A DNA stretch of 64,000 nucleotides. It comes from Cellulomonas fengjieae. Its GTDB lineage: Bacteria; Actinomycetota; Actinomycetes; Actinomycetales; Cellulomonadaceae. Shown here piece by piece: positions 12,603 through 21,347 of this stretch (the first letter of the stretch is position 1; the number at the start of each line of letters is the position of its first letter). The notes beneath the pieces were generated by a model. It saw only the letters and a program-made list of their open reading frames with translations. It made no database searches and was not told the origin of the DNA. Location: NCBI RefSeq assembly GCF_018388465.1, contig NZ_CP074404.1, positions 1 to 64,000 of the forward strand, in the 5' to 3' direction. The position numbers and the translations under genes were made by a program.

Positions 12603-13115
12603 TCAGGTCGTCGTCGACTCCGAGATCGCGCGCTCGATCGCCAGGCACGGGTCGAGGTAGGGCTGGTCGGAGTGGATAGAGACGGCAAGCCGCTCGACCA
12701 GCTCCAGCGTCGCCGCGCGGTCCTGCGCGGACACCCCGGCGAAGACCCGGTCCTCTGCGGCGGCCACCTGTTCCTCGAGACGTGCCAGGACGGCCCGTCC
12801 ATGAGCGGTGACGGCGATCCGCCGGACGCGACGGTCCGACGGGTCCATCCGGCGCTCCACCAGGTCCTCGTCGACGAGGGCGTCGATCACGTAGGGCATC
12901 ACGGTCTTGTCGATGAACAGGTGCTTGGCGAGGTTGCTCTGCGTCGGCTCCATGCGCGAGGCGACGGACAGGATCTGATACCCCCGCAAGCCGTGCGGCA
13001 GCTCGCTCACGGCGTTCTCGACCTGCTCGTGCCATGCCCGCAGGATCACGCCCAGGGACCACCCGAGATCTGCTCCCGGGATACCTGGCGTCCTGCCGTC
13101 ATCCGCTGCGCCCAC
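12603..13115 (-). CDS. MarR-family transcriptional regulator
   Basis: Winged-helix regulator of about 170 residues. The core shows the MarR pattern: a dimerisation helix LGWSLGVILRAWHEQVENAV, the HTH region (SRMEPTQSNLAKHLFIDKT), and a wing with the conserved D-x-R-x-R (MDPSDRRVRRIAVT), ending with a C-terminal helix pair. The ligand is unknown. The frame stays open far upstream, so the start is uncertain: GTG at 13115 fits a leaderless transcript because TACCAT (minus strand, 13122-13127) ends 6 nt before it with TTGGTC 16 bp further upstream. It faces away from a small membrane protein gene. Confidence 0.85.
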   Translation of the reverse strand: MGAADDGRTPGIPGADLGWSLGVILRAWHEQVENAVSELPHGLRGYQILSVASRMEPTQSNLAKHLFIDKTVMPYVIDALVDEDLVERRMDPSDRRVRRIAVTAHGRAVLARLEEQVAAAEDRVFAGVSAQDRAATLELVERLAVSIHSDQPYLDPCLAIERAISESTTT

Positions 13116-13162
13116 CTCGCCATGGTAGGTGACCCGGTTGTCCGACCAACGATGTGGCGGCG

Positions 13163-13867
13163 TCAGGGGGTGCGGTCGGCTGTGGCAGGCGGGCGGGGCG
13201 CCGCGCCCCGCCGCCGTCGCAGCGCACCGGCTCCGTGAGCGAGCGCGTAGACCACGACCGCGCCGATGAGCACGATGAACCACGAGTAGACGGCGACGAA
13301 CGCTCCGACGACGGTGGAGGTCGCCCCCGCGGCGGACAGGACGACCGCGACGAGGGCCCACACACCGCCGAGGATCGCGAACGTCCCGCCGAGGGTCGTC
13401 CACGCGCTCAGCCGCGGACGGTGCTGCTCGGTGTAGTGGCGCACCTGCGTGGTGACCTCCTGCTGCCGGCCCCGCTCCCGGGCCCTGCGCTGCGCCTCGG
13501 ACAAGCGGCCCCCGGCGGACCCGCCCGCCACGAGCGCGGCCAGGGCGGGCACCGCGTGAGAGCGCGCGCTGCGTGACCGCGCCCAGCCGACCACCGCAGC
13601 GATACCCGGCAGGATGAGGGCGACGAGTCCGACGCACCAGGCGTCGCTCGGGGCGACCTCCCACCTCAGGACGGAGCCGGTTCCCGAGCGGTAGACGGCG
13701 GCCGCGAGCTGCAGCGACTCGGCGGAGGACCAGAGCGGGACGCTCGCTCCGACCAGGGCCGTGGCGAGCACGCCGAGCAGGATCGCGCCGACCACGCGCC
13801 GCGCCCGCCGCTCGACGGCGCGCCAGGGGGCCGCGAGGGTGTCGACGGCCGGCGCATCGGTCTCCAT
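13163..13867 (-). CDS. Four-helix membrane protein of unknown function
   Basis: A 234-residue product with predicted membrane segments at about 25-45, 77-95, 156-180 and 186-212. A charged Arg/Glu/Gln-rich cytoplasmic loop (about 121-155, with EAQRRARERGRQQEV) separates two hairpins, and the tail is Arg/Pro-rich. I do not recognise the family. ATG at 13867 was chosen; upstream in-frame codons read through Arg/Pro-rich sequence that does not look coding. It diverges from the next gene with only 28 nt between start codons. Confidence 0.7.
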   Translation of the reverse strand: METDAPAVDTLAAPWRAVERRARRVVGAILLGVLATALVGASVPLWSSAESLQLAAAVYRSGTGSVLRWEVAPSDAWCVGLVALILPGIAAVVGWARSRSARSHAVPALAALVAGGSAGGRLSEAQRRARERGRQQEVTTQVRHYTEQHRPRLSAWTTLGGTFAILGGVWALVAVVLSAAGATSTVVGAFVAVYSWFIVLIGAVVVYALAHGAGALRRRRGAAPRPPATADRTP

Positions 13868-13895
13868 GCGGCCATACAGTACGCACGGGCAACCG

Positions 13896-14614
13896 ATGGG
13901 GGACGGCACGGTGGGACGAGCGGACCGGCACGGCGCGGCCAGCACCTGGCGCTGGCGCTCGGGCACCCTCTACGGATCTGCTCGCCCGCCGCGCTGGCGG
14001 GCCGCCGCCGACATCGCCCTGGACGTGGCGGTCATGGCCGCACTCGCCGTCATCCCCGCGGCCTTCCTCGTCTCGTCGCTGCGTGCCGCGGATGTGGCCG
14101 GAGGGCCGTGGACCGCGCAGGCCTGCGTGATCGTCCGCGGTGGGACGCTCTGCACCGCCGCCTGGGTCTACCTGGCGGTCGGCGTCGCGCTCGGTCTGGG
14201 GTGGGCCGTCCTGGCCGTGCTGCAGGCCCGCACGTGGCCGGGCACGCTGCGGGCAGAGCACCCGTGGCGACCCTCGATCCCGACACGGTCTTCGTCATCG
14301 CCGCCCGTGAGCGCGGGAAGCACCCCGAGGCGCTGGACATCCGGTGGGAGCACATCCGCACCGTCGAGGCGTCGCCCGACCGTGGACCCCGGACGCTGCG
14401 CATCGAGCTCGTCCCCGGCGGCACCGTGCGGGAGGTGGGCGGACCAGGCCGTCGCAGGCCCCGCCCGCACGTGCGCGACGGGGTGACGATGAGCTGCGGT
14501 GACGCCGAGCGGGACGGTGCCGTGCTGCGTCACTTCCTCGACCCGGTCAACCGGGCGGCGCTCGGGTCACCGGCGTCGGCGGAGATCGCAAGGAGCCTTG
14601 CCGGCGAGGCCTGA
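13896..14614 (+). pseudogene. Membrane protein gene with an apparent frameshift
   Basis: Coding character switches frame near 14255-14270. From ATG 13896 the first frame encodes two membrane segments (about residues 40-62 and 86-110) and reads sensibly to LQARTWPGTLRAEHP. Beyond that it becomes a Ser/Arg/Pro-rich shadow to 14486. From about 14264 a different frame gives a soluble beta-rich domain (VATLDPDTVFVIAARERGK, then IRWEHIRTVE and TLRIELVPGG) ending at 14614. Either one membrane-plus-PH-like protein is broken by a single-base indel, or a second gene starts at GTG 14264 within the first. The GTG has only a poor ribosome site, so a frameshift is favoured. Confidence 0.6.
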
Positions 14615-14679
14615 CCTCTCCACCGGACGGTGGAGCACGACCGGCCGCAAGGTGGGCGCGAGCCGTGCGGCGCGCTGCC

Positions 14680-14692
14680 TAGGCTGCCGTCA
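14680..14692 (+). promoter_or_regulatory. Leaderless-type -10 box before the histidine kinase
   Basis: TAGGCT at 14680-14685 fits the actinobacterial TAnnnT -10. Six nucleotides separate it from ATG 14692, so transcription would begin at or beside the start codon. No Shine-Dalgarno sequence is visible. Confidence 0.5.
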
Positions 14693-15900
14693 TGCTCCTC
14701 ACCACCGACCTGTCCGCGGAGACGCCGCTGTCCCGGTGGTCGAGCACCTGGCGCTACCTGCTGGCGGCGGTGGTCGGCCTGCTCGCGTGGGCGATCTCGA
14801 CCGGCGAGAACATGTCGGTGTCGACAGCGCCGGAGGAGGTCCTCGGCGGGCTCATCACCCTCGACCTCCTGCTCGGTGTGATGACCGTCTGCCTGCTGGG
14901 CCTGCGTCGCCGGTACCCCGTTGCCGTGGCGTGCCTGACGATCGCGGCCACCTCGGTGTCCGCGGCGAGCATCGGCGCGGCCACCATCGCGGTGATCTCG
15001 ATGGCCACGTGGCGCCGCCGGGCCTGGGTCGTCATCGCGGGCGTGGTCACGCTCGGTGCGCTGGGCTTGTCGATGGTCTACAACCGGACGGCGTTCCCCG
15101 GCATGCCCGACGACGGCTACGTGACCGTGGTGACCCTGCTGATCAGCGTCATGCACTACGTGGCCTGCGTCGCGACCGGCTACTACATCGGCACCCGGCG
15201 GGAGCTCGTGTCGTCGCTGCGCGAGCAGGTGGCCACCGCGGAGCGTGAGCGCGAGCTGGCTACCGAGCGGTCCAGGGACGCGGAGCGCACGAGGATCGCC
15301 CGCGAGATGCACGACGTCCTCGCCCACCGGATCTCCCTGGTCGCGCTGCACGCCGGTGCGCTGGCCTACCGCGACGACCTGACCCGCACGGAGACGCGCG
15401 AGACGGCGCAGACGATCCAGGGCAACGCCCAGCTGGCCCTGAGCGAGCTGCGTCAGGTGCTGGGTGTCCTGCGGGCCGGCGCGGACACCGAGAGCGTCGA
15501 GGGCGTCGAGCCCCCGCAGCCCACCCTCGCCGAGCTCCCCGCGCTGCTGGCCGACGCCCGGGAGGCGGGCTCGGCGGTCGACCTCGACACGACGGGGCTG
15601 GCCGACGAGCCTCGACCTGCGACCCTGTCCCGCACGTCCTTCCGCATCGTCCAGGAGGCCCTGACCAATGCCCGCAAGCACGCACCCGGAGAGCCGGTGA
15701 GCGTCCGCCTGGCCGGCGGTCCCGGCGCGACGCTCGAGATCCAGGTGCGGAACCCCGTCCGTACCCCACCGAACGGGCACCGGGGTGTCGGTCTGGCCGG
15801 CATGACCGAGCGTGCCGAGCTCGCCGGGGGCGAGCTCGAGCACGGCGTGGACCCGGACGGCAACTTCGTCGTCGGCGCTCGGCTGCCGTGGCCGGCATGA
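14692..15900 (+). CDS. Sensor histidine kinase (NarL/DesK type)
   Basis: A 402-residue membrane kinase. The first 165 residues contain about five hydrophobic segments with short loops, followed by a coiled linker rich in Glu/Arg (about 171-200). The HisKA_3 dimerisation domain carries the phospho-accepting His207 in RIAREMHDVLAHRISL, and the HATPase_c domain includes SFRIVQEALTNARKHA and the G-box GLAGMTERAELAGG near the C-terminus. It is followed by its response regulator with a 4-nt ATGA overlap. The stimulus is unknown; membrane-embedded sensors of this class often respond to envelope stress or antimicrobials. The neighbouring ABC exporter is a possible target. Confidence 0.92.
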   Translation: MLLTTDLSAETPLSRWSSTWRYLLAAVVGLLAWAISTGENMSVSTAPEEVLGGLITLDLLLGVMTVCLLGLRRRYPVAVACLTIAATSVSAASIGAATIAVISMATWRRRAWVVIAGVVTLGALGLSMVYNRTAFPGMPDDGYVTVVTLLISVMHYVACVATGYYIGTRRELVSSLREQVATAERERELATERSRDAERTRIAREMHDVLAHRISLVALHAGALAYRDDLTRTETRETAQTIQGNAQLALSELRQVLGVLRAGADTESVEGVEPPQPTLAELPALLADAREAGSAVDLDTTGLADEPRPATLSRTSFRIVQEALTNARKHAPGEPVSVRLAGGPGATLEIQVRNPVRTPPNGHRGVGLAGMTERAELAGGELEHGVDPDGNFVVGARLPWPA

Positions 15901-16565
15901 GCGCCGGCGGCACCGTGCGCGTCGTCGTGGTCGACGACGACGCCCTGGTCCGTGCCGGGCTGCGCCTGATCCTGGGCGGCGCACCCGACCTCGAGGTGGT
16001 CGGCGAGGCGGTCGACGGTCAGGACGCCCTCGACGTGATCGGGCGCGAGCTGCCCGACGTCGTCCTGATGGACATCCGCATGCCGCGGATGGACGGCCTC
16101 GCGGCGACCCGGCGGCTGCGGGAGCGCGGCTCGGCCGCGCGGATCATCGTGCTCACCACGTTCGACACCGACGAGATGGTGCTGTCCGCCCTGCAGCTCG
16201 GCGCCGCCGGGTTCCTGCTCAAGGACACGGCACCGGCGGACATCGTCGTCGCCGTCCGTCGGGTGGCACTGGGAGAGCCGATGCTCTCGCCGAGCGTCAC
16301 CAACCAGCTCATCGCCGTCGTCACCCGGCCGACGGAGGACGGACGACGGCGCAAGGCGCGCAGCCTCCTGGCGCGGCTCACGGACCGGGAGCGGGAGGTC
16401 GCGGTGGCGGTGAGCGACGGGATGACGAACACCGAGATCGCGAAGGCGCTGCACCTCGGGGTCGCCACGGTGAAGACGCACGTGGGCAGCGTGTTCACCA
16501 AGCTGGACGTGACCAACCGCGTGCAGGTGGCGCGGTACGTCCACGACGCGGCGGACGACCGCTAG
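15897..16565 (+). CDS. NarL/LuxR-family response regulator
   Basis: A 222-residue partner of the upstream kinase. The receiver domain (about 5-120) has the acidic pair DDD at 13-15 and the phospho-acceptor Asp59 in VVLMDIRMP. The C-terminal LuxR-type HTH (about 155-215) reads LTDREREVAVAVSDGMTN followed by IAKALHLGVATVKTHV. ATG at 15897 overlaps the kinase stop; a GTG nine nucleotides earlier is an alternative. The gene ends 4 nt inside the convergent GNAT gene. Confidence 0.93.
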   Translation: MSAGGTVRVVVVDDDALVRAGLRLILGGAPDLEVVGEAVDGQDALDVIGRELPDVVLMDIRMPRMDGLAATRRLRERGSAARIIVLTTFDTDEMVLSALQLGAAGFLLKDTAPADIVVAVRRVALGEPMLSPSVTNQLIAVVTRPTEDGRRRKARSLLARLTDREREVAVAVSDGMTNTEIAKALHLGVATVKTHVGSVFTKLDVTNRVQVARYVHDAADDR

Positions 16566-17209
16566 ATCCCCAGCTGCTCGCGTGCCCCGTCGACGCCGGC
16601 GAGCGTGACGTCGAGCCGCAGGTGCGCGGGCCGGGCGTCCCAGGCGGCGCGGTCGAGCACGTACGCGCGGCGCGTCGCCGGGCGGCCCTCCCGCACCAGC
16701 ACCTCGGTGCCGTTCTCGGCGTAGCCGATGCGCCGGGTCACACCGTTCGAGGCGGCGTTGTCGGCGAACGCGCTCGTCGTCGCGCGCAGGCCGCCCAGGC
16801 CGTCGAAGAACAGCGTGAGGATCATCAGCCGCATGCGCAGGCCGATGCCCTGGCCCTGGTGTCGTCGCCCGAGCCACGAGCCGGTCTCCGCGGTCCGCGT
16901 CACCGGGAAGTCGTGCGCCGAGAGCGACTGCGAGCCGAGCACCTCACCGCCGCGCACCGCCGCGAGCTCGAGGTTCCACCTGTCGGGCGTGACGCCGGCG
17001 CGTGCACCCCACTGGTAGGCCAGGACGCTGCGGGCCACCTGCACCGGGGTACCGCGCGTCCAGGGCACCGTGAAGGGCATGGCCTCGGGGTCGTGCACAC
17101 CGTCGGCGGCGAGCCGCGCGAGCGTGACGACGTCGGTGTCGTCCATGTACCGCAGCTCCAGGTCGTCGCTGTGCACACGCAGGCCGGTCAGCGGCCAGAG
17201 GTCGTCCAT
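16562..17209 (-). CDS. GNAT-family N-acetyltransferase
   Basis: A 215-residue acetyltransferase of the RimJ/RimL-like group, which transfers acetyl from acetyl-CoA to an amine. The acetyl-CoA loop appears as GRRHQGQGIGLRMRLM, followed by the usual helix and strand FDGLGGLRATTSAFADNAAS and RRIGYAENGT. The substrate cannot be inferred. ATG at 17209 is preceded by GGGGAG. It is convergent with the response regulator and divergent from the ABC transporter operon. Confidence 0.87.
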   Translation of the reverse strand: MDDLWPLTGLRVHSDDLELRYMDDTDVVTLARLAADGVHDPEAMPFTVPWTRGTPVQVARSVLAYQWGARAGVTPDRWNLELAAVRGGEVLGSQSLSAHDFPVTRTAETGSWLGRRHQGQGIGLRMRLMILTLFFDGLGGLRATTSAFADNAASNGVTRRIGYAENGTEVLVREGRPATRRAYVLDRAAWDARPAHLRLDVTLAGVDGAREQLGI

Positions 17210-17278
17210 CGGTGCAGGCTCCCCGCCGCCGCTGCCCGGGTCAACTCGATTGTCCTCGCCCGTGTCGGTGCGCTCGTC

Positions 17279-17293
17279 TAGGTTGATCGGCTG
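17279..17293 (+). promoter_or_regulatory. Leaderless-type -10 box before the ABC transporter operon
   Basis: TAGGTT at 17279-17284 lies 8 nt before the GTG at 17293, and no ribosome-binding site is present. This fits a leaderless mRNA. TTGTCC at 17250-17255 is too far upstream (23 bp) to be a normal -35. Confidence 0.45.
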
Positions 17294-18219
17294 TGACCGC
17301 ACCCGTCATCGCCGCCCATGGCCTGACCAAGCGCTTCGGCGACTTCGCCGCCGTCGACGGCATCGACTTCGAGGTCCCACCGGGAGAGTCGTTCGGCCTC
17401 CTCGGGCCCAACGGCGCCGGCAAGTCGACGACCATGCGCATGATCGGTGCGGTGTCGCAGCGCACGGCCGGGGACCTGAGCGTGCTCGGCCTGGACCCGG
17501 ACACGCACGGTCCGGAGATCCGCTCGCTGCTGGGCGTCGTGCCGCAGGAGGACAACCTCGACACCGAGCTGCGCGTCCGGGACAACCTCATCGTCTACGG
17601 CCGCTACTTCGGCATCCCGCGGTCCGTGTGCGCCTCGCGCGCCGACGAGCTCCTGGGCTTCGCGCAGCTCGAGGAGAAGCGCAACGCCAAGGTCGACGAC
17701 CTGTCCGGAGGCATGAAGCGGCGGCTGACCATCGCCCGCGCGCTCATCAACGAGCCGCGCATCCTGATGCTGGACGAGCCGACCACCGGGCTGGACCCGC
17801 AGGCCCGGCACGTCCTGTGGGACCGGCTGTTCCGGCTCAAGGAGCGCGGCACCACCCTGGTGCTCACCACGCACTACATGGACGAGGCCGAGCAGCTCTG
17901 CGACCGCCTGGTGGTCGTCGACAAGGGCAGGATCATGGCCGAGGGCAGCCCGTCCGCGCTGATCCGGCAGTACTCCACGCGCGAGGTGGTCGAGCTGCGG
18001 TTCGGGTCCGACCGCAACGCCGACGCGGCGACGCGGATGGCAGGGCTGGTGGAGCGGATCGAGGTCCTCCCGGACCGGGTGCTGCTGTACGCGCAGGACG
18101 GGGAGGCGGTGCTCGAGCGGGTCACCGAGCTCGGGCTGCACCCGACGACGTCGCTCGTGCGGCGCTCGAGCCTGGAGGACGTGTTCCTCCGGCTGACCGG
18201 GAGGAGCCTGATCGAGTGA
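17293..18219 (+). CDS. ABC transporter ATP-binding protein (DrrA-like)
   Basis: A 308-residue nucleotide-binding subunit of an ABC-2 type exporter. Walker A GPNGAGKST lies at 38-46, the Q-loop in VVPQEDNLD, the signature LSGGMKRR at 137-144, Walker B ILMLDEPTTGLDP from 157, and the switch His in LTTHYMDEAEQ. The C-terminal 75 residues resemble the DrrA-type regulatory extension and end with SLEDVFLRLTGRSL, typical of this group. The stop overlaps the start of the first permease. The substrate is unknown; the class includes drug and lipid exporters. Confidence 0.93.
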   Translation: MTAPVIAAHGLTKRFGDFAAVDGIDFEVPPGESFGLLGPNGAGKSTTMRMIGAVSQRTAGDLSVLGLDPDTHGPEIRSLLGVVPQEDNLDTELRVRDNLIVYGRYFGIPRSVCASRADELLGFAQLEEKRNAKVDDLSGGMKRRLTIARALINEPRILMLDEPTTGLDPQARHVLWDRLFRLKERGTTLVLTTHYMDEAEQLCDRLVVVDKGRIMAEGSPSALIRQYSTREVVELRFGSDRNADAATRMAGLVERIEVLPDRVLLYAQDGEAVLERVTELGLHPTTSLVRRSSLEDVFLRLTGRSLIE

Positions 18220-19052
18220 CCACGACCCTGACGGACGCGGCGGTCGCGGCGGCCGCGCGGCCCCGACGGTTCGGCGCCCTGTACATCGCCGAGCACCAGC
18301 TGCGCGGCATGCGGGCGTACGGCTGGACCATCGTGGTGGGCAGCGTCGGCAACCCCCTGCTCTACCTGCTCGGCATCGGGCTGGGCCTCGCGACGTTCCT
18401 CGACCAGCCGATCGCCTCCGGGGCCGACGGGCTCGTGGACTACGTCTGGTTCGTCGCGCCCGCCCTGCTGGCCACCGCCGCGGTGACGGTCGCGATGGAC
18501 GAGTTCACGTTCGTCATCATGGCCGGGTTCAAGTGGCGACGGATCTTCTGGGGGATGAACGCCTCCCCGATCGAGCCGCCGCAGATCGCCGCCGGACTGG
18601 TGCTGTCCGTCATCGCGCGGATGCTGTTCACCTGCACCATCTACTACCTGCTGATCCTGGCGTTCGGTGCGGTCGGCGACCCGCTGACCGGCGCCCTGAT
18701 GCCCCTGGTCGGTGTGCTCGCCGGCCTGGCGTTCGGGCTTCCGGTGATGGCGTTCTCCGCGAGCCTGACCGAGGACAAGGGGCAGTTCGCCCTGCTGCAG
18801 CGCTTCGTGTTCACCCCGCTGTTCCTGTTCTCGGGCACGTTCTTCCCGCTGGCCACGCTGCCCGTGTGGCTGCAGTGGGTCGGCTGGGTCTCCCCGCTGT
18901 GGCACGCGAGCGAGATCGGCCGGTCGCTCTCGTACGGCTCGCCCCCCGGCGCCTGGCCGGTGGGGTGGCACCTGGTGGTGCTGGTCGTGCTGGCGGCGGG
19001 TGGCTGGGTCACGGCCCGGCGGGTGTTCGTGAGGAGGCTCCGCGCAGGATGA
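18216..19052 (+). CDS. ABC-2 type transporter permease 1
   Basis: A 278-residue membrane subunit with about six predicted helices in the ABC-2 pattern: WTIVVGSVGNPLLYLLGIG begins the first, and FVFTPLFLFSGTFFPL with WLQWVGWVSPLWH is the conserved C-terminal region. GTG at 18216 overlaps the ATPase stop and downstream sequence overlaps the second permease start, so the three subunits are translationally coupled. It resembles the next gene, suggesting a heterodimeric channel. Confidence 0.9.
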   Translation: MTTTLTDAAVAAAARPRRFGALYIAEHQLRGMRAYGWTIVVGSVGNPLLYLLGIGLGLATFLDQPIASGADGLVDYVWFVAPALLATAAVTVAMDEFTFVIMAGFKWRRIFWGMNASPIEPPQIAAGLVLSVIARMLFTCTIYYLLILAFGAVGDPLTGALMPLVGVLAGLAFGLPVMAFSASLTEDKGQFALLQRFVFTPLFLFSGTFFPLATLPVWLQWVGWVSPLWHASEIGRSLSYGSPPGAWPVGWHLVVLVVLAAGGWVTARRVFVRRLRAG

Positions 19053-19870
19053 CGACCACGACCACCTCCACGCCGGCTCCCCGACGGAGCTTTGGGGCGC
19101 TGTACGCGGGCAACGCGCGGGCCGTCGTCGCGCGCGGGCTCAAGGCGACCAAGAGCTCCAGCGGGATCATCGTGCTGTCCGGGTTCTTCGAGCCCGTGTT
19201 CTTCCTGCTCGCCATGGGCCTGGGCCTGGGCTCGTTCATCGGAGACGTCGAGCTGCCCGACGGATCCTCCGTGCCGTACGCGGCCTTCATCGCCCCGGCG
19301 CTGCTGGCGGTGTCCGCCATGAACGGCGCCGTGTACGACTCCACGTGGAACGTCTTCTTCAAGATGCACTTCGGCAAGCTCTACGACGGGATGCTCGCCA
19401 CGTCGCTGGGACCCCTGGACGTCGCGTTCGGCGAGATCACCTACGCGCTCCTGAGAGGCGGCGTGTACGCGATCGGCTTCCTGACGGTCATGCAGGTGAT
19501 GGGCCTGAACCTGGCGTGGACCGCTGCCCTCGCCGTCCCGGCCGTGCTGCTGGTCGCCTTCGGCTTCGCGAGCGTCGGGATGGCCGTGACCAGCTATATG
19601 AAGACCTTCCAGCAGATGGACTGGATCAACTTCGTGATGCTGCCGATGTTCCTGTTCTCCGCGACCTTCTACCCCATCACCGTGTACCCGGGCTGGATCC
19701 AGGGGCTCATCAAGGCGCTCCCGCTGTGGCACGCCGTCGAGCTGGTCCGGGGCCTGACGCTCGGCGTGATCGATGGGTCGATGCTCACGCACGTGGCGTA
19801 CTTCGTCGTGATGATCGGGCTCGGCCTGGCGTTCACCACGGTCCGGCTGCGGGCGCTCTTCCTCGACTGA
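19049..19870 (+). CDS. ABC-2 type transporter permease 2
   Basis: A 273-residue membrane subunit paralogous to the preceding gene: both share the FGALY leader, a first helix ending LGLGS or LGLAT, and the C-terminal pattern PMFLFSATFYPI then GLIKALPLWHAVEL. About six membrane helices are predicted. ATG at 19049 overlaps the previous stop (ATGA). Together with the two upstream genes it forms a complete exporter with one ATPase gene and two permeases. Confidence 0.9.
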   Translation: MTTTTTSTPAPRRSFGALYAGNARAVVARGLKATKSSSGIIVLSGFFEPVFFLLAMGLGLGSFIGDVELPDGSSVPYAAFIAPALLAVSAMNGAVYDSTWNVFFKMHFGKLYDGMLATSLGPLDVAFGEITYALLRGGVYAIGFLTVMQVMGLNLAWTAALAVPAVLLVAFGFASVGMAVTSYMKTFQQMDWINFVMLPMFLFSATFYPITVYPGWIQGLIKALPLWHAVELVRGLTLGVIDGSMLTHVAYFVVMIGLGLAFTTVRLRALFLD

Positions 19871-19900
19871 TGTCCGGAATGTGAGACATGCGTCCAGGTG

Positions 19901-19914
19901 TAGGATTGGGCAAG
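19901..19914 (+). promoter_or_regulatory. Leaderless-type -10 box before hisH
   Basis: TAGGAT at 19901-19906 sits 7 nt before the GTG at 19914. The local sequence AGGATTGGG could alternatively serve as a weak ribosome site. Confidence 0.45.
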
Positions 19915-20549
19915 TGATCGGGATCATCGACTACCGGACCGGCAATTCGCAGAGCATTTCCTTTGCCCTCGAGCACCTCGGTGTCCCGCACGCGCTGGTG
20001 ACCAAGCCCGGCGAGTGCGACGACGTCGACAAGTACATCCTGCCCGGCGTCGGGGCGGCCGGCGTGACCATGGAGTCGCTCGCGCAGGAGGGGTGGATCG
20101 ACCACCTGAACGAGAAGATCCTGGGCGAGGGCCAGGGATTTCTGGGTGTCTGCGTGGGTCTGCAGGTCCTGTTCGAGCGCTCGGACGAGGACGACGTCGA
20201 GTGCCTCGGCTGGCTCAAGGGCAGCGTCCGCGAGTTCGACAAGTCCGAGGTACGCGTGCCGCACATGGGCTGGAACAATGTCGAGGTCCGCGGCGACCAC
20301 CCGTTCTCGCGCGCATTCACGCCGGACGGTTTCTATTACTTCGTGAATTCCTTCTACGCGGTTCCCGCGGAGGATTCTTCACTGGTGGGAGTCACCACCT
20401 ACGGCCAGGAGTTCGCCGCCGCGGTCGCGCACAAGAACATCATGGCGACGCAGTTCCACACCGAGAAGAGCGCACGCGCCGGCCTGCAGGTGCTGAAGTC
20501 GTTCTGCGACCTGGACGTCGCCGACCTGAAGGATCTCGATGCTCGCTAA
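19914..20549 (+). CDS. hisH: HisH-like glutamine amidotransferase subunit
   Basis: A 211-residue class I glutamine amidotransferase that would hydrolyse glutamine and pass ammonia to the HisF partner. The triad is intact: Cys80 in GVCVGLQVLF, with His182 and Glu184 in QFHTEKS. The HisH landmark PHMGWNNV is present, but the usual FVHSYY is FVNSFY. Codon use includes many A/T-ending codons (TAT, AAT, TCT, TCA, GAT), unlike its neighbours. GTG 19914 aligns with the usual N-terminus IGIIDYRTGN. No other his gene is nearby, so this may be a paralogue used for another amidation rather than the histidine enzyme. Confidence 0.82.
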   Translation: MIGIIDYRTGNSQSISFALEHLGVPHALVTKPGECDDVDKYILPGVGAAGVTMESLAQEGWIDHLNEKILGEGQGFLGVCVGLQVLFERSDEDDVECLGWLKGSVREFDKSEVRVPHMGWNNVEVRGDHPFSRAFTPDGFYYFVNSFYAVPAEDSSLVGVTTYGQEFAAAVAHKNIMATQFHTEKSARAGLQVLKSFCDLDVADLKDLDAR

Positions 20550-21336
20550 CCGGCTGATCGCCTGCTTCGACGTCAAGGACGGGCGCGTCACCAAGGCCCA
20601 GCAGTTCCAGGACAACATCGACGTAGGGGACCCGGCGGAGCTGGCCGACCGGCTCTACCACGAGGACGTCGACGAGATCGTCATCTACGACATCATGGCC
20701 AGCGCCCAGAAGCGTCAGATCGACCTCGCCATGGTCCGCAGGGCGGCCCACCGCACATTCGTGCCGCTGACGGTCGGCGGGGGCATCCGGCACCTCGAGG
20801 ACATGCACGAGGTCCTGCGCGCCGGGGCGGAGAAGATCAGCATCGACTCCATGGCGGTGCGCAACCCGCAGATCATCACGCAGGGCTCGGTCGAGTTCGG
20901 CCGGCAGTGCATGGTGCTGAGCATGCAGGTCAAGCGCGTGGAGCCGACCGCCAAGATCCCCAGCGGCTACGAGATCGCCATCGACGGTGCCCGTACGTAC
21001 ACGGGCATGGACGCCGTGGAGTGGGCCAAGCGCGGTCAGGACCTCGGCGCCGGGGAGATCGTGGTGAACAGCATCGACCGCGACGGCACGGGCGCCGGCT
21101 ACGACCTCGACATCACCGGCATGATCACCGAGGCGGTGAGCCTGCCCGTGATCGCGTCGGGTGGAGCGGGGCTGGTCAGCCACGTGAGCGATGCGTTCCG
21201 GATCGGTGCCACCGGGGCGATCGTGAGCTCGATGCTCTACTCGCCGCGCGTGGAGCACACCCTGTCCGTCGGGGAGATGAAGGCGCAGCTGGCCGACCTG
21301 GGTGAGCGGGTCCGTCCCGTGCACAGCGCGGACTGA
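20539..21336 (+). CDS. hisF: HisF-like cyclase subunit, catalytic Asp130 replaced
   Basis: A 265-residue TIM barrel of the HisF family, overlapping hisH by 11 nt with AAGGA before its ATG. Asp11 is retained (ACFDVKDGR), as is the phosphate-site region (TVGGGIRHLE and NSIDRDGTGAGYD). The residue aligning with catalytic Asp130 of HisF, normally in AIDAKRV, is Gln130 (SMQVKRV), and the usual INTAAV is IDSMAV. In genuine IGP synthase Asp11 and Asp130 are the acid/base pair. The pair is therefore probably a diverged HisH/HisF system acting on a different substrate, or one with impaired cyclase activity. Confidence 0.8.
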   Translation: MLANRLIACFDVKDGRVTKAQQFQDNIDVGDPAELADRLYHEDVDEIVIYDIMASAQKRQIDLAMVRRAAHRTFVPLTVGGGIRHLEDMHEVLRAGAEKISIDSMAVRNPQIITQGSVEFGRQCMVLSMQVKRVEPTAKIPSGYEIAIDGARTYTGMDAVEWAKRGQDLGAGEIVVNSIDRDGTGAGYDLDITGMITEAVSLPVIASGGAGLVSHVSDAFRIGATGAIVSSMLYSPRVEHTLSVGEMKAQLADLGERVRPVHSAD

Positions 21337-21347
21337 GCCCGGGCACG

